From DASZIT01 sp963819695 (GTDB lineage Bacteria; Actinomycetota; Acidimicrobiia; Acidimicrobiales; RAAP-2), in contig CAWFXD010000003.1 of NCBI GenBank assembly GCA_963819695.1, positions 124,001-188,000 of the forward strand: 64,000 nt of DNA, given 5' to 3'. The notes beneath the pieces were generated by a model. It did no database searches. It was not told where the DNA came from and worked only from the letters and a program-made list of their open reading frames with translations. Positions 18,422-28,067 of this stretch are shown here, one piece after another (position 1 is the stretch's first letter; the number at the start of each line of letters is the position of its first letter). The translations under genes and the position numbers were made by a program.

Positions 18422-18853
18422 ATGGCTACAGCACCTCCCAAGAAAAGACGTAAAAAGGAAGCGATGTCCGCCGCTCACAAGGCGGCACTGGCCAAGGGCC
18501 GGGAAGAGGGACGGGTGGTTCGCCGTTATCTCGAGGGGCTGGAGGCGGCCAAACCCCGCCGGGGCCGCAAGCGCACCCCGGACTCGATTCGCCGCCGTCT
18601 GGTCACCATCGACTCCACCATTGGCGACGCCGATCCGTTGGCCAGGCTCCACCTCATCGAGGAAAAGCAGCGGCTCGAAGACGAGTTGAACGCCACCGGC
18701 ACCACCGTCGATCTCCCCACCCTGGAGAAGAACTTCATCAAGGTGGCCCGCGTCTACGGGGACCGCAAGGGCATTTCCTATTCGGCCTGGCGGACGGTGG
18801 GCGTCAGCGCCGCCGTCCTCCAGCAGGCCAAGATCGCCCGAACCCGGAGGTAA
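18422..18853 (+). CDS. Conserved actinobacterial protein of unknown function
   Basis: A 143-residue, very basic protein: a Lys/Arg-rich start (PPKKRRKKEAMS), then 'HKAALAKGREEGRVVRRYLE', 'RGRKRTPDSIRRRL', a helical 'ARLHLIEEKQRLEDEL' and a terminal 'GISYSAWRTVGVSAAVLQQA'. I recall the same order of motifs in many actinobacterial hypothetical proteins. The C-terminal segment resembles a helix-turn-helix, so nucleic-acid binding is plausible but unproven. Monocistronic and convergent with purQ. Confidence 0.8.
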   Translation: MATAPPKKRRKKEAMSAAHKAALAKGREEGRVVRRYLEGLEAAKPRRGRKRTPDSIRRRLVTIDSTIGDADPLARLHLIEEKQRLEDELNATGTTVDLPTLEKNFIKVARVYGDRKGISYSAWRTVGVSAAVLQQAKIARTRR

Positions 18854-18862
18854 GCCTGGCGA

Positions 18863-19551
18863 TCAGGCGACGTCGGCGCCAGCGGTGGCCAGCGCCGAAG
18901 CCAGGAGCGCAGTGAGCAGTTCCGCCCCGTCCACCGAGCCGGTCAGGGGGTCCGAGGCGCGTTCCGGATGGGGCATCAAGCCGACCACGTTGCGGGCCGG
19001 GTTGCAGACGCCGGCGATGCCGTCGATGGAGCCGTTGGGGTTGTCGACATAGCGAAGCACCACCCGGTCGTCGCCCCGGAGGACAGCCAGGGTTTCGGCA
19101 TCGCAGGTGAAGTTGCCTTCGAAGTGGTTGATGGGAATCGACAACACCGTGCCGGGGGAGATGCCGGAGGTCAACACCGACTGGTCGGTCTCCACCCGCA
19201 CGTCGACGGTGGTGCAAAGGAATCGAAGCCCGCGGTTCTTCTGCAGGGCCCCCGGGAGCAGGCCGGCTTCGGTCAGCACCTGAAAGCCGTTGCAGATCCC
19301 CACCACCGGTCCGCCGTCGGCCGCGAACTTGCTCACCGCCTCCATCACCGGGGAGAACCGGGCAATCGCACCCGGCCGCAGGTAGTCGCCGTGGGCGAAC
19401 CCGCCCGGCAGGACCAACGCGTCATACCCGGTAGCCGAGGAGTCACCGTGCCACACCAGCTCGGCCGCGCCCCCAGGCGGTTGATGGCGTGGACGGCGTC
19501 GTGCTCACAGTTGGTCCCCGGGAACATCACCACCCCGACCCGGGCCGGCAT
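18863..19551 (-). CDS. purQ: Phosphoribosylformylglycinamidine synthase, glutaminase subunit PurQ; one-base break
   Basis: Class-I glutamine amidotransferase feeding ammonia to PurL. The ATG at 19551 opens 'MPARVGVVMFPGTNCEHDAV'. At a run of five C (19470-19474) one base is missing; adding it joins 'AINRLGGAAELVWHGDSS' to the rest. The nucleophile Cys is in 'GPVVGICNGFQVLTEAG', and the His-Glu pair in 'GLMPHPERAS'. The span is 3n+2, as expected for one lost base. TGATG overlap with purS. Confidence 0.9.
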
Positions 19552-19826
19552 CAGCCCGCTGCCACCTTGCCGGTGACGGTCACCGACGACTCCTCGATCA
19601 CCGGGTTGGCCAGCACCCGTTCGGCCACCACCGTGCTCTGGGCCAGGGCGGCGGCCTCGTCGTCGGCCACGATGTCGAAGCGGAATGCCTTCCCGGCCCG
19701 CACGCCGGTGATGCCCTTCAGCCCGAGCGCGGGCAGCGCCCGTTCGATGGTGGCGCCCTGAGGATCGGCGATCCCCGCACGGAGACGGACTTCGACCAGG
19801 ACCGAGAATGTCTCCGCGGGGGCCAT
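19551..19826 (-). CDS. purS: Phosphoribosylformylglycinamidine synthase subunit PurS
   Basis: Small structural subunit that bridges PurL and PurQ. The 91 residues contain the typical 'VLVEVRLRAGIADPQGATIE', 'ALPALGLKGITGVRAGK' and 'ADDEAAAL.....AERVLANPVIE' pattern. The frame is open upstream by chance, but the ATG at 19826 lies just after the purC stop and gives standard length. It overlaps purQ by one base. Product order purC-purS-purQ. Confidence 0.9.
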   Translation of the reverse strand: MAPAETFSVLVEVRLRAGIADPQGATIERALPALGLKGITGVRAGKAFRFDIVADDEAAALAQSTVVAERVLANPVIEESSVTVTGKVAAG

Positions 19827-19828
19827 GG

Positions 19829-20737
19829 TCAGGCACCGTACCAGTCGCTCAACTTCTTCCCGCAGATCCGCTCGTAGGCGTCGACGTAGCGGCTGGAGGT
19901 GGCATCGACGATCTCGGAGGGGAGGGGCGGCGGCGGTGGCTTCTTGTCCCAGGGTTGGGCCTCGAGCCAGTCCCGCAACGGCTGCTTGTCGAAGGAGGGC
20001 GGGTTGGTGCCCGGGGCGCAGTCGTCGGCCGGCCAGAACCGCGACGAGTCGGGGGTGAGCACCTCGTCGCAGATCGACAGCTTCCCGTCGATGAAGCCGA
20101 GCTCGAACTTGGTGTCGCAGATCACCACCCCCTGCTCCTCGGCCCGGACCGCCGCCCGCGAGTAGGCGGCCAGGCAGAGGGCGGCGGCGGCTTCGGCGGA
20201 CTCCCGACCCACCAGGTCGATGGCCTCCGCCATCCCGATGTTCAGATCGTGCCCCTCGGTCGCCTTGGTGGACGGGGTGAAGATGGGCTCGGGCAACCGG
20301 TCGGCATGGCGCAATCCGGCGGGCATGGCCATGCCATGGACGGTGCCCTGGCTCTGGTACTCCTTGTAGGCGGATCCGGCCAGGTAGCCGCGGACGATGC
20401 ACTCGATGTCCAGCATCTCGGCCCGGTGGACCAGCATCGAGCGTCCGGACAGGTACCCGAGCCCGCCATCCAGCTCGGCGGCGCCGGCCGGGAAATCCGC
20501 CGGGTCCACGCTGATCAGATGATTGGGGGCGAGATCGGAGAGCTCGTCGAGCCAGAAGACGGTCATGGCCGTCAGCACCCGGCCCTTGTCGGGGATCGGC
20601 TCCTTCATGATCACATCGAAGGCGGATATCCGGTCGGAGGTGACCATCAACAGGCGCCCCTCGCCGGCGTCGTAGATCTCCCGGACCTTCCCCGACAGGA
20701 TCAGGGGCAGTCCGTCCGGATTCGATGCGGCGGTCAT
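19829..20737 (-). CDS. purC: Phosphoribosylaminoimidazole-succinocarboxamide synthase (SAICAR synthase)
   Basis: Joins CAIR with aspartate. Motifs: 'ILSGKVREIYD' with the nucleotide-binding loop, 'TSDRISAFDVIM', 'DKGRVLTAMTVFW', 'ECIVRGYLAGSAYKEY', 'DTKFELGF' and 'LTPDSSRFWP'. The Met at 20737 (MTAASNPDG) is preceded by GGAGGAA nine bases upstream, so I prefer it to the in-frame Met at 20779. First gene of the purC-purS-purQ group. Confidence 0.94.
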   Translation of the reverse strand: MTAASNPDGLPLILSGKVREIYDAGEGRLLMVTSDRISAFDVIMKEPIPDKGRVLTAMTVFWLDELSDLAPNHLISVDPADFPAGAAELDGGLGYLSGRSMLVHRAEMLDIECIVRGYLAGSAYKEYQSQGTVHGMAMPAGLRHADRLPEPIFTPSTKATEGHDLNIGMAEAIDLVGRESAEAAAALCLAAYSRAAVRAEEQGVVICDTKFELGFIDGKLSICDEVLTPDSSRFWPADDCAPGTNPPSFDKQPLRDWLEAQPWDKKPPPPPLPSEIVDATSSRYVDAYERICGKKLSDWYGA

Positions 20738-20892
20738 GTGGGCCAGTTCCTCCAGATTCTCGGGGCCCGTTCCCGGCACCAGAGGTGCCGATCGGTGGGC
20801 CCGGGTGGGTGTTGGGTGGTGCCCTCAGGCTACCTGCTGGGTCGCGGACGGCTGGCTGGGGTTTGCCCCCGAATCCTCCGCCGTCACCGGCA

Positions 20893-22681
20893 TCATTCGG
20901 CGGCGAGCGCGGCGGTCAGAAGCGGGACCACCTCCTGCCAATCGGCCACGATCCCGACGTCGACCCAGTCGAACACCGGGGCGGCGGGGTCGTTGTTGAC
21001 GGCCAGGATGGTGCCCGCCCCCCGCGCCCCGACCATGTGATTGAACTTGCCGGAGACGCCGATGGCGACGAAGAGGGCCGGGTCCACACTCTGGCCGGTG
21101 AGTCCGACCTGACGGGCCCGCGGCAACCAGGCGTTGTCGGTGACCTTGCGGGTGGCGGCCAGTTCGGCGCCGAGGGAGCGGAGCAACGGCTGGAGTTTCG
21201 GGTAGTCGTCAGGCGGCACCCCGGTGCCCACCGACACCACCGTGTTGGCGGTCAACAGGGTCTCGACTTCATCGTCACGACCCTCGCCGGTCATGGTGAG
21301 TCGGCCCCGGGGGGTGACGGTGAGGCGTTCCACCGGGAGCGGGTGAGCCGGCGCCCTCGGGGCGCGGAGGGAGAGGATGCCCGGACGGACGGTGGCCAGC
21401 TGCAGCGGTGACACGGTGGTGATGGCCGCCACCAACCGGCCGCCGAACGCCGGCTTCCACGAGACCAGCCGGCCGTGGTCGATGCCGAACCCGACGGCGT
21501 CGCCGGTCAGACCGGCGTCCAGGCGGACCGCCATCCGGGCGGCCACCTCCCGGCCCCACAGCGTGCCCGGGACCAGGCCGGCCCAAGGCGGGTGCCGGTC
21601 ACACCAGTCAGCTACCGAGGCGGCCACATCCTCCTCGACCCCGGCGCCCACCAGTTCGACCGCGGAGTCGGCGCCCCACTCGGCCAGGGAGTCCAGGTCC
21701 AGCGGGGCGGGGCCGACGGTGGTCACCCGGCCGTCGAGTTGGGCGGCCAGGTGGGCGGCCTCCCCCACCAGCTCCCGGGTGAGGCGGGCGCGGCCGGGTT
21801 CGGCCACCACCAGGATGCCGGGACCGGTACCGCCGGGGGCCGGCTCCACCCCCTCGACGCCCGGCGCCGCCGAAACCCGGTCATCGCCCGCCCGATGACC
21901 GACGTCGAGCAGCGCGCCCCACGAAGCCAGAAGCCGGACCGCCTCGGCCACCTGATCGGCAACCGGTCCGGAGAGGACGATGCCTCGGCGGTCGATATCC
22001 ATCGAGCGGACCCTGCCCACTTCCGTGCGGCTCCCGGCCGCCCCCCAGGGACCCGGACCCAGGTCGGCGGCCGTGACCCTCTGGAGCCGGTCGGACGGTA
22101 CCTCCCTGCGGCGCTCGGGCGGGACCTTGCACGGATCGGTCAGGCGTTCGGCGGTGGACAGCACCGCCGGCAGGGTGACCCGGCAGGTCCGCCAGCCGTC
22201 GTCTTGCTCGCAGGTGACCTCGGCGACCATCTCGGCAATGTGGAGTTTCCGGACGCCGCCGGCGAAGGGAAGGTCGAGCAGCTCGGCCACCTGCGGCCCG
22301 ACCTGCCCGGTATCGGCATCGATCGAATTGCGGCCGACCAGGATCAGGTCCCAGGTCCCGTGGTGGCGAAGGGCGGCGGCCAGCGCCCGGGCGGTGGCCA
22401 GGGTGTCCGACCCGGCGAAGGCGGCGTCGCTGATCAGCACCCCTTCGTCGGCCCCCCAGGCCACCGCTTCCCGGAGGACGTCTTCGGCCGCCGGCGGTCC
22501 CAGCGTGAAGACCACGCATCGGCCGCCGGTCCGCCGCGGCCAACTCGACCCCTTTGCTGACCGCCCTCCGGCAGTAGGCATTCATCTCCAGTTCGACGCC
22601 TTCCCGCTGGAGGCGCCCGCTCGGCAGGAGCGTCAGGGTCTCCGCCTTGGGTACCTGCTTGACGAGTACGGCGATATTCAC
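20893..22681 (-). CDS. Electron transfer flavoprotein, beta and alpha subunits fused; one-base break near the N-terminus
   Basis: Carries electrons from FAD dehydrogenases to the respiratory chain. A GTG at 22681 begins 'VNIAVLVKQVPKAETL' (EtfB). Removing one base near 22540 joins 'GVELAAA' to 'GGRCVVFTLGP' and the AMP-site region 'LILVGRNSIDADTGQVGPQV'. With no stop the frame passes into EtfA, ending in the FAD motif 'GVSGKFNHMVGARGAGTILA' and 'D.GIVADW'. Repaired length about 595 residues, the sum of both subunits. Probably serves the neighbouring FAD-linked dehydrogenase. Confidence 0.85.
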
Positions 22682-22812
22682 TGGAGGCCTTCTGTCATTT
22701 CGGCGTAGACCTGGTCGGCACCGACGAATCACCGGGTTGGCGATGGCTACCACCTTAGAGAGGCGACGGTCGGTGGGCGCACATCGAGCAGAGGTGGCGA
22801 GGAGCTACGACC

Positions 22813-24186
22813 TCATTCGCCTCCGTCCGGAAGCAACACGTTGGGGTTCAGGATGCCGTCGGGATCGAGAGCCCGTTTGATCGACCGGAAGGCGGAGATC
22901 TCCGTTGGGCTCCGGGACAGCCACAGCCATTTCCGCTTGGCCGTGCCGATGCCGTGCTCGGCGCTGATGCTTCCGCCGAGGTCTCCGACCATCCGGAGCA
23001 CCGCGTCGTCCACCCGGTCGTCGTCGGCGAGGAGGCCGGTCACGTTCACGTGGACATTGCCGTCTCCGGCGTGCCCGAACAGCCAGGTCTTCGCGGAGGG
23101 AACGACGGCCCGCACCGTGCCCGGGACCTGGTCGATGAAGTCGGCCAGTGACCCGAGCGGCAGGGTGACATCGAGTTTGTGGGGCGGGCCCAGGGTGTTG
23201 ATCGCCTCGGTATGCCCTTCGCGGTAGCGCCACAGTTCGGCCTGTCGGGAGGGCTCGGTGGCGACGACCACCTCGATCACCTTCTCCACCGAGCTGGTCA
23301 CCTCGGCCAACGCCTCGGTCGGATCCGAACCATCGGCCGACTCGACCAGCAGGTAGACCGGATGGGGTCCCGAGAACGGAGAATGCGCACCGGTTGTCGA
23401 GCAGACCAGCTCGAGGCCCGCCAACAGGAAGAGCTCGCAGGCTTCGAGAGTCGGGAGGGATCGGCGGAACACCACCGACGCATCGACCGCCTGGGCGACG
23501 GTGGCGAAGGCCAGCACCGCCACGGTTCGGAACGGCATCGGCGGCACCAACCGCAGTCGGGCCGCGGTCACCACCGCCAGGGTCCCCTCGCTCCCGCAGA
23601 GCAGACCGGGCAGGTCATAGCCGGTGTTGTCCTTCACCAACCCTCCGAGGTGGGAGATGACCGAGCCGGTGCCGAGCACCGCCTCCACCCCGATCACCTG
23701 GGCCCGGGTGTTTCCGTAGCGCAGCACGTGGGTCCCGCCAGCGTTGGTGGCGACCGTGCCCCCGACGGTGGCCGAGTCCCGGGCCCCGAGGTCCACCCCG
23801 TAGGCCCAACCGGCGGCGCCCGCCGCGTGTTGCACGGAAGACAGGGTGACGCCGGCGCCGGCGGTGACCTGGCCGGCCAGAGGGTCCACCGGTTCGAGGG
23901 TCTGCAGGCGTTGGAGGCTGAGCACCACTTCGTCGTGCAACGGCACCCCGCCGCCGACCAGACCGGTGTTGCCCCCCTGGGGGACCAGCGCCACCCCGAG
24001 CTCCCGGCAGGCGGCGACCACCCCGGCGACCTCATCGGTGGAACCCGGCCTCACCACCGCCATCGAGCCTCCCGAGAACCGACCCGTCCAGTCCGTCGTG
24101 TAGGAGGCGATCATCTCGGGGTCCTCGATCACCTGGGCACCGACGACCTCCCGCAGCCGGTCCACCACCGCCCGATCGCTGGCCAT
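22813..24186 (-). CDS. FAD-linked oxidase, D-2-hydroxyacid dehydrogenase (GlcD/D-LDH) family
   Basis: Likely oxidises a D-2-hydroxy acid such as lactate, glycolate or 2-hydroxyglutarate. The N-terminal PCMH-type FAD domain shows 'VVRPGSTDEVAGVVAACREL', 'VPQGGNTGLVGGG' and 'GARDSATVGGTVATNAGG'. The C-terminal oxidase domain shows 'HAGDGNVHVNV' and 'SAEHGIGTAKRKWL'. At 457 residues it is complete. The adjacent ETF suggests ETF as its electron acceptor; the substrate cannot be told from sequence. Confidence 0.9.
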   Translation of the reverse strand: MASDRAVVDRLREVVGAQVIEDPEMIASYTTDWTGRFSGGSMAVVRPGSTDEVAGVVAACRELGVALVPQGGNTGLVGGGVPLHDEVVLSLQRLQTLEPVDPLAGQVTAGAGVTLSSVQHAAGAAGWAYGVDLGARDSATVGGTVATNAGGTHVLRYGNTRAQVIGVEAVLGTGSVISHLGGLVKDNTGYDLPGLLCGSEGTLAVVTAARLRLVPPMPFRTVAVLAFATVAQAVDASVVFRRSLPTLEACELFLLAGLELVCSTTGAHSPFSGPHPVYLLVESADGSDPTEALAEVTSSVEKVIEVVVATEPSRQAELWRYREGHTEAINTLGPPHKLDVTLPLGSLADFIDQVPGTVRAVVPSAKTWLFGHAGDGNVHVNVTGLLADDDRVDDAVLRMVGDLGGSISAEHGIGTAKRKWLWLSRSPTEISAFRSIKRALDPDGILNPNVLLPDGGE

Positions 24187-24240
24187 GCTCCTACTCTGCC
24201 CGACGCCGACCCTCCGATGGACGGCGAACGAGGGCGGGGC

Positions 24241-25137
24241 TTACGGCTGGCCGCCCGCCGAGGCCGTTCCTGCCCCTCCCGAGGCACTGTTGGTGTTCAT
24301 CGGGCCGGTACCGCCCGATCCGTTCGCCGTCACCGAGGTGCCGGACGTGCCCGAGCCGGTGGAGGTGCCCGAACCGGCCGACCTTCCCGAGCAGGGGGCC
24401 TGGGGTCCAGGCATACAGGGCACCGGCACCGAGCTCGGGGTCTGCGTCGTCGTACCCCCCGGTGTGGTTACCGCCGCCGAGACGGCCCGGGCCGAGCCGG
24501 GCCACCAGGCTTCGTACCAGCCGTTGGCCAGCGTGGCCTGGACGTGCTGGCCGTTGTCGAGCAAAAGTGACACCCCGGTGACCCCGGCACCGGTCCTCCC
24601 GTCGACCAGGGTGTAGGGCGAGGCGTCGCGGGCGGTCAGGCCGGCGGTGGAGAGGTCGATCGTCCCGGCCGCCGGCAGGGTGGCCGCCCTCTGGATCAAA
24701 CCGGAGACGGAGGTGAAGGTAGGACCGGTGAAGCAGGTGGTGCTGGAGGTGGCCGTCGCGTAGATGACGACGGTAAAGGGACCCCGGACGTCGGTCAGGA
24801 TCGGATCACCACCGGTGGCGGGAAGGCCGGCCGGCCGGTTGGCCAGCTGCTGTTGGCACGAGCCCTGGGCCTGGGCCACCTGATCGCCGGTGGGGACGGT
24901 GGGGGTCGCGCTCCACCCGGCAAAGGCAGGTGATGCACTGCCGAGCACCACGGCGGACACCACGGTGGCGGTGGTGATGGCGGCTCCGGCCACCGCTCCG
25001 TAGGTCACCCGGGGCGACCACCGGGATACCCGGGGCCGGTAGGTGGCTGCCCGGATACGGCCGCTCACCTCCGCGGGAATGTTGGAGGCCTTCGACTGGA
25101 AGGCATCGCGCAGTTCGGCTTCGAGTTGGTCGATCAT
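24241..25137 (-). CDS. Membrane protein with exported Ser/Gly-rich tail, coupled to ECF sigma factor
   Basis: The 298 residues begin with a short cytoplasmic segment (MIDQLEAELRDAFQSKASNI). One transmembrane helix follows at about residues 46-66 ('YGAVAGAAITTATVVSAVVL'), then an extracytoplasmic domain and a low-complexity Gly/Ser/Thr tail. The ATG overlaps the sigma gene stop in ATGA, the position normally held by an anti-sigma or sensor partner. No known anti-sigma zinc motif is visible. Calling it the regulator is inference from position. Confidence 0.72.
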   Translation of the reverse strand: MIDQLEAELRDAFQSKASNIPAEVSGRIRAATYRPRVSRWSPRVTYGAVAGAAITTATVVSAVVLGSASPAFAGWSATPTVPTGDQVAQAQGSCQQQLANRPAGLPATGGDPILTDVRGPFTVVIYATATSSTTCFTGPTFTSVSGLIQRAATLPAAGTIDLSTAGLTARDASPYTLVDGRTGAGVTGVSLLLDNGQHVQATLANGWYEAWWPGSARAVSAAVTTPGGTTTQTPSSVPVPCMPGPQAPCSGRSAGSGTSTGSGTSGTSVTANGSGGTGPMNTNSASGGAGTASAGGQP

Positions 25138-25709
25138 GGGTGTTCTCCTTCGTGTACGTGGACGGGAATCCGGGGGGTGGGCGGGATCAGCGTGGATGCC
25201 TTCCGCATCCGATCGATGGCGTGAGACGCGGTGCTCTTGACCGTGCCGATGGAGCAGCCCAGCAACTCCGCGGTCTGCGCCTCGGTGAGGTCCTCGAAGT
25301 ACCGCAGGACGAGGACGGCGCGCTGCCGGGGGGGCAGGTCGCCGATCACGGAAAGCAGCACCGTCCTCGCCTCGACGTCGATGAAGGGCTGCCGGGCGGC
25401 CGGATCCTCGGGTTCGATCGGCCCGGCGGCAGACGGTCCGGAAAGCTCGCTCCGGCGACGGCTCCGGCGGCGGGAGGTGTCGAGAGCCAGGTTCACGAGA
25501 ATCCGGCGGGCGTAGGCGGCGGGAAACGCCATGGTGCCCACCCGCGACCACCGGCGGGCGACGCGGAGCAGGCACTCCTGGACCAGGTCTTCGGCTTCGC
25601 CGACATCCCAGACGACCAGATAGGCGGTCCGCAGGAGGTTGTCGCTGTGGCCGGCCACGAAGCTTTCGAACGAGCGGGTCGCTTCGGCCCGGGTTGCCGA
25701 CCTTCTCAC
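25134..25709 (-). CDS. ECF sigma-70 factor, SigE family
   Basis: 191 residues with region 2 'HSDNLLRTAYLVVWDVGEAE' then 'DLVQECLLRVARRWSRV', the region 2.4 'AYARRILVNLALDTSRRR', and region 4 'LPPRQRAVLVLRYFEDLTEA' followed by 'GCSIGTVKSTASHAIDRMR'. The double Trp-Arg linker and the 'RYFEDLTEAQ' turn are typical of the actinobacterial SigE group. Translationally coupled to the membrane protein downstream. Confidence 0.9.
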   Translation of the reverse strand: MRRSATRAEATRSFESFVAGHSDNLLRTAYLVVWDVGEAEDLVQECLLRVARRWSRVGTMAFPAAYARRILVNLALDTSRRRSRRRSELSGPSAAGPIEPEDPAARQPFIDVEARTVLLSVIGDLPPRQRAVLVLRYFEDLTEAQTAELLGCSIGTVKSTASHAIDRMRKASTLIPPTPRIPVHVHEGEHP

Positions 25710-25935
25710 CCCTGGCTCCCGGCCGGTTTCGTCCCCATCACCCCTCTTAACCCCCGGGACGGCTCAAAAGGTTGCGCCCCTGGACACAATGGCCCAATTT
25801 TCCGGTCTTCGGCCGCGACGAGGCCCGGATTCGACGGGCAGTCCCCGGGAATCTCGATGACGGAGGACGGGGATCGGCCGGGTACCGATAAGCGGGCCGC
25901 CACCGGGGAGGTCGCCAGCGCCGCGAGCGGTGTCC

Positions 25936-27027
25936 CTATCGGAAGCTGAACAGCGCGTCGGACGCGGTGGCTACTGCCGCCGTGCGACTGGTGACCCCGA
26001 GCTTCCGGTAGATGTTCTGGAGATGCTTGTTGACGGTGCCGGACGCCACCCCCAACTGATCGGCCATCTCGACCGTCGCTTCACCCCGGGTGAGCAGCCA
26101 GAGGAGATCAGCCTCCCGTGCCGTGAGACCCAGTCGGCGCAGATCGGCGGCGCCCCGCTCAGGCTCGCGCTCGTCGAGCACCAGCGCTTCGGCGCGACCC
26201 GGGACCCCGGGGACGAAACGGATCACCAGTTGACGGTCGCGAGCGACATTCGAGAGTGGCCGGTGGATTCGAGGCCGGCCATCGTCGAAACCCCCCCGCC
26301 GCTCCTCCTCGACCCAGTCCCACACCGGCTGGGGTAGGCCGCTGGCCGACTGGGGGCCGAAATGCTCCTGGATGACCTGAAGCGCCCAGGACGGTGGGTC
26401 ACCGGCGACGCCGTGAGCGTCCAGCACGATGACCGCCTTACCCACCTCGGCCAGGGCCCCGCCGATACTTCGCAGCGCGGCCATCGCCTGGACGTTGCGG
26501 TAGCCCTGGATGAGGTGCGGACGGAGGCTGTCCAACAGGACCAGCTCGTCATCGATGAAGTCGGCGTGCTTCCGGTTGAGGGCGAAGGCGATGATCAATG
26601 GCGCCTTGGCTGTCAGGCCCACGGCCACCTGAAACTCGACGCCCATCGGCCGGTACACCCGCTTGTAGAGCTCGAGCCGGTGGAGCGCTTCCTGGCTCAG
26701 GAAGTCGGACAGCCGACGGGCGCTGCCGTCGCCGCTGATCCGCTGGTGCTGCAGGATCGGGTTCTGCTGCACCAGGTCCGAAAACGCCTCGAGGATTTCC
26801 GGCGGCATCGCCTCGCCGTCGTCGGGGTAGGCGGAGAACGCCGCCCGGGGTACCTCCGGATCGATCTCGTTGAAGGAGCCGAGGTCGAACGCCACCACGG
26901 AGGCCAGCGCCCGGAGCGCCACCCTGCCGAAGTCGGCCGGTTCCTCGACCTCGGCGATGGCTTCGACGACCTGGGTGACCGGCGCCCAGTCCCGGCCGGC
27001 CCCTGCGCCCGCGGGTTCCCCGATCAC
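25936..27027 (-). CDS. LuxR-family transcriptional regulator
   Basis: A C-terminal LuxR helix-turn-helix is seen in 'LGLTAREADLLWLLTRGEAT' and 'GVASGTVNKHLQNIYRKLGV', ending 'TSRTAAVATA'. The N-terminal 280 residues form a sensor-like domain with no receiver Asp pattern, probably GAF-like. I chose the GTG at 27027 because the residues upstream of it are low-complexity; a GTG at 27144 is the longest possible start. Divergent from the SCO6745-type gene, which it may control. Confidence 0.8.
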   Translation of the reverse strand: MIGEPAGAGAGRDWAPVTQVVEAIAEVEEPADFGRVALRALASVVAFDLGSFNEIDPEVPRAAFSAYPDDGEAMPPEILEAFSDLVQQNPILQHQRISGDGSARRLSDFLSQEALHRLELYKRVYRPMGVEFQVAVGLTAKAPLIIAFALNRKHADFIDDELVLLDSLRPHLIQGYRNVQAMAALRSIGGALAEVGKAVIVLDAHGVAGDPPSWALQVIQEHFGPQSASGLPQPVWDWVEEERRGGFDDGRPRIHRPLSNVARDRQLVIRFVPGVPGRAEALVLDEREPERGAADLRRLGLTAREADLLWLLTRGEATVEMADQLGVASGTVNKHLQNIYRKLGVTSRTAAVATASDALFSFR

Positions 27028-27158
27028 GGGATTCAAGGGTACTCCGCCCACCGGCCGAACCCATGAGTCGGGCTCCGCCGGATCTGCCGGCTCGCCTCTT
27101 CGGCCCGCCCGGAACCGCGATCGGCGGATCGCCACCTCCTCCACCTAGGGTGCAGCTC

Positions 27159-28049
27159 ATGGGGGCGACCGACGCTTGGCTCGAGACGAGCCGACGGAAC
27201 GCCCGGTCGGTGCAGACCACGGTCGGTTGGATCTTCTGGGATCCCGGGGCCCTGTCCCGTTACGACGAGCTCGGCGTGCCCGGGGCGCTGGGCTACATCG
27301 CCGCCCGTTGCGCGCCGCTGGCACCGGCCGGTCCGGACAGCGTGATCGCCGCCTTCGGCTCCATTTCCCCGGCCGGGATCCGGCTGGCCTTCGACCTGGT
27401 GGCGGCGTCGACGACCTTCGAGGCGGTCTGGGCGGCCCGGGATGAGGCCGTCGTCGAGGGGCTCGCCGCCCATGCCCCGGGAATCCTCGAGCCCCTGTCG
27501 GCGCTGGGTCCTCGCCTTTGGCCCGTCGTGGAACAGCTCCCTGTCGTCGGACGGGTTTTCTTCGCCTCCCACCTGCGCATGCCGAGGCCCGATGACCCGG
27601 TGCTCTCGGGTTGGCACGCGGTGAACTGCCTACGAGAGTGGCGGGGCGACACCCACTGGGCGCTGACGATTGGTGTCGGGCTGACCGGAGTCGAGGCGTC
27701 GATCCTCCACAACGCCTGGCTCGGTTACGAACCGGACTGGATCCCGACCTCCCGGGGCACCGGAGCCGACGAACTGGACGAAGGCTGGCGAGGCCTCCGC
27801 GACAAGGGACTCGCCCTCGACCATGAGGTGACCCCCGACGGCGTCGCCCTCCGCCAACACCTGGAAGACGAGACCGATCGGCTCACGACGCTGCCGTGGG
27901 AGCTGCTCGGCCGCCGAGCGGCCGACGGATTCGCGTCGGAGTTCGAGCCTCCCTGTGAATTGCTGCTGGCCCGGGTCGACCTGACCGCCGGCCCCCGTTA
28001 CCAGCCTGGATCCCGTATTCGTGGGGGGACCGCGACCAAATCCCTATGA
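27159..28049 (+). CDS. SCO6745-family protein
   Basis: About 296 residues starting MGATDAWLE. The family pattern is clear: 'FWDPGALSRYDELG', 'GYIAARCAPLAPAGPDSVIA', 'RLAFDLVAASTTFEAV', 'HLRMPRPDDPVLSGWHAV', 'LREWRGDTHWA', 'WRGLRDKGLA' and a final 'ETDRLTTLPWELLG'. The family is all-helical with a winged-helix-like C-terminal part; its biochemical role is unknown. Longer starts to 27063 exist, but the homology begins here. Confidence 0.82.
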   Translation: MGATDAWLETSRRNARSVQTTVGWIFWDPGALSRYDELGVPGALGYIAARCAPLAPAGPDSVIAAFGSISPAGIRLAFDLVAASTTFEAVWAARDEAVVEGLAAHAPGILEPLSALGPRLWPVVEQLPVVGRVFFASHLRMPRPDDPVLSGWHAVNCLREWRGDTHWALTIGVGLTGVEASILHNAWLGYEPDWIPTSRGTGADELDEGWRGLRDKGLALDHEVTPDGVALRQHLEDETDRLTTLPWELLGRRAADGFASEFEPPCELLLARVDLTAGPRYQPGSRIRGGTATKSL

Positions 28050-28067
28050 CGGTCTACCCCGGCATCA

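Noticed and set aside
18020..18652. A 210-codon minus-strand gene
   Set aside because: No recognisable family, and it overlaps the well-supported conserved gene at 18422.
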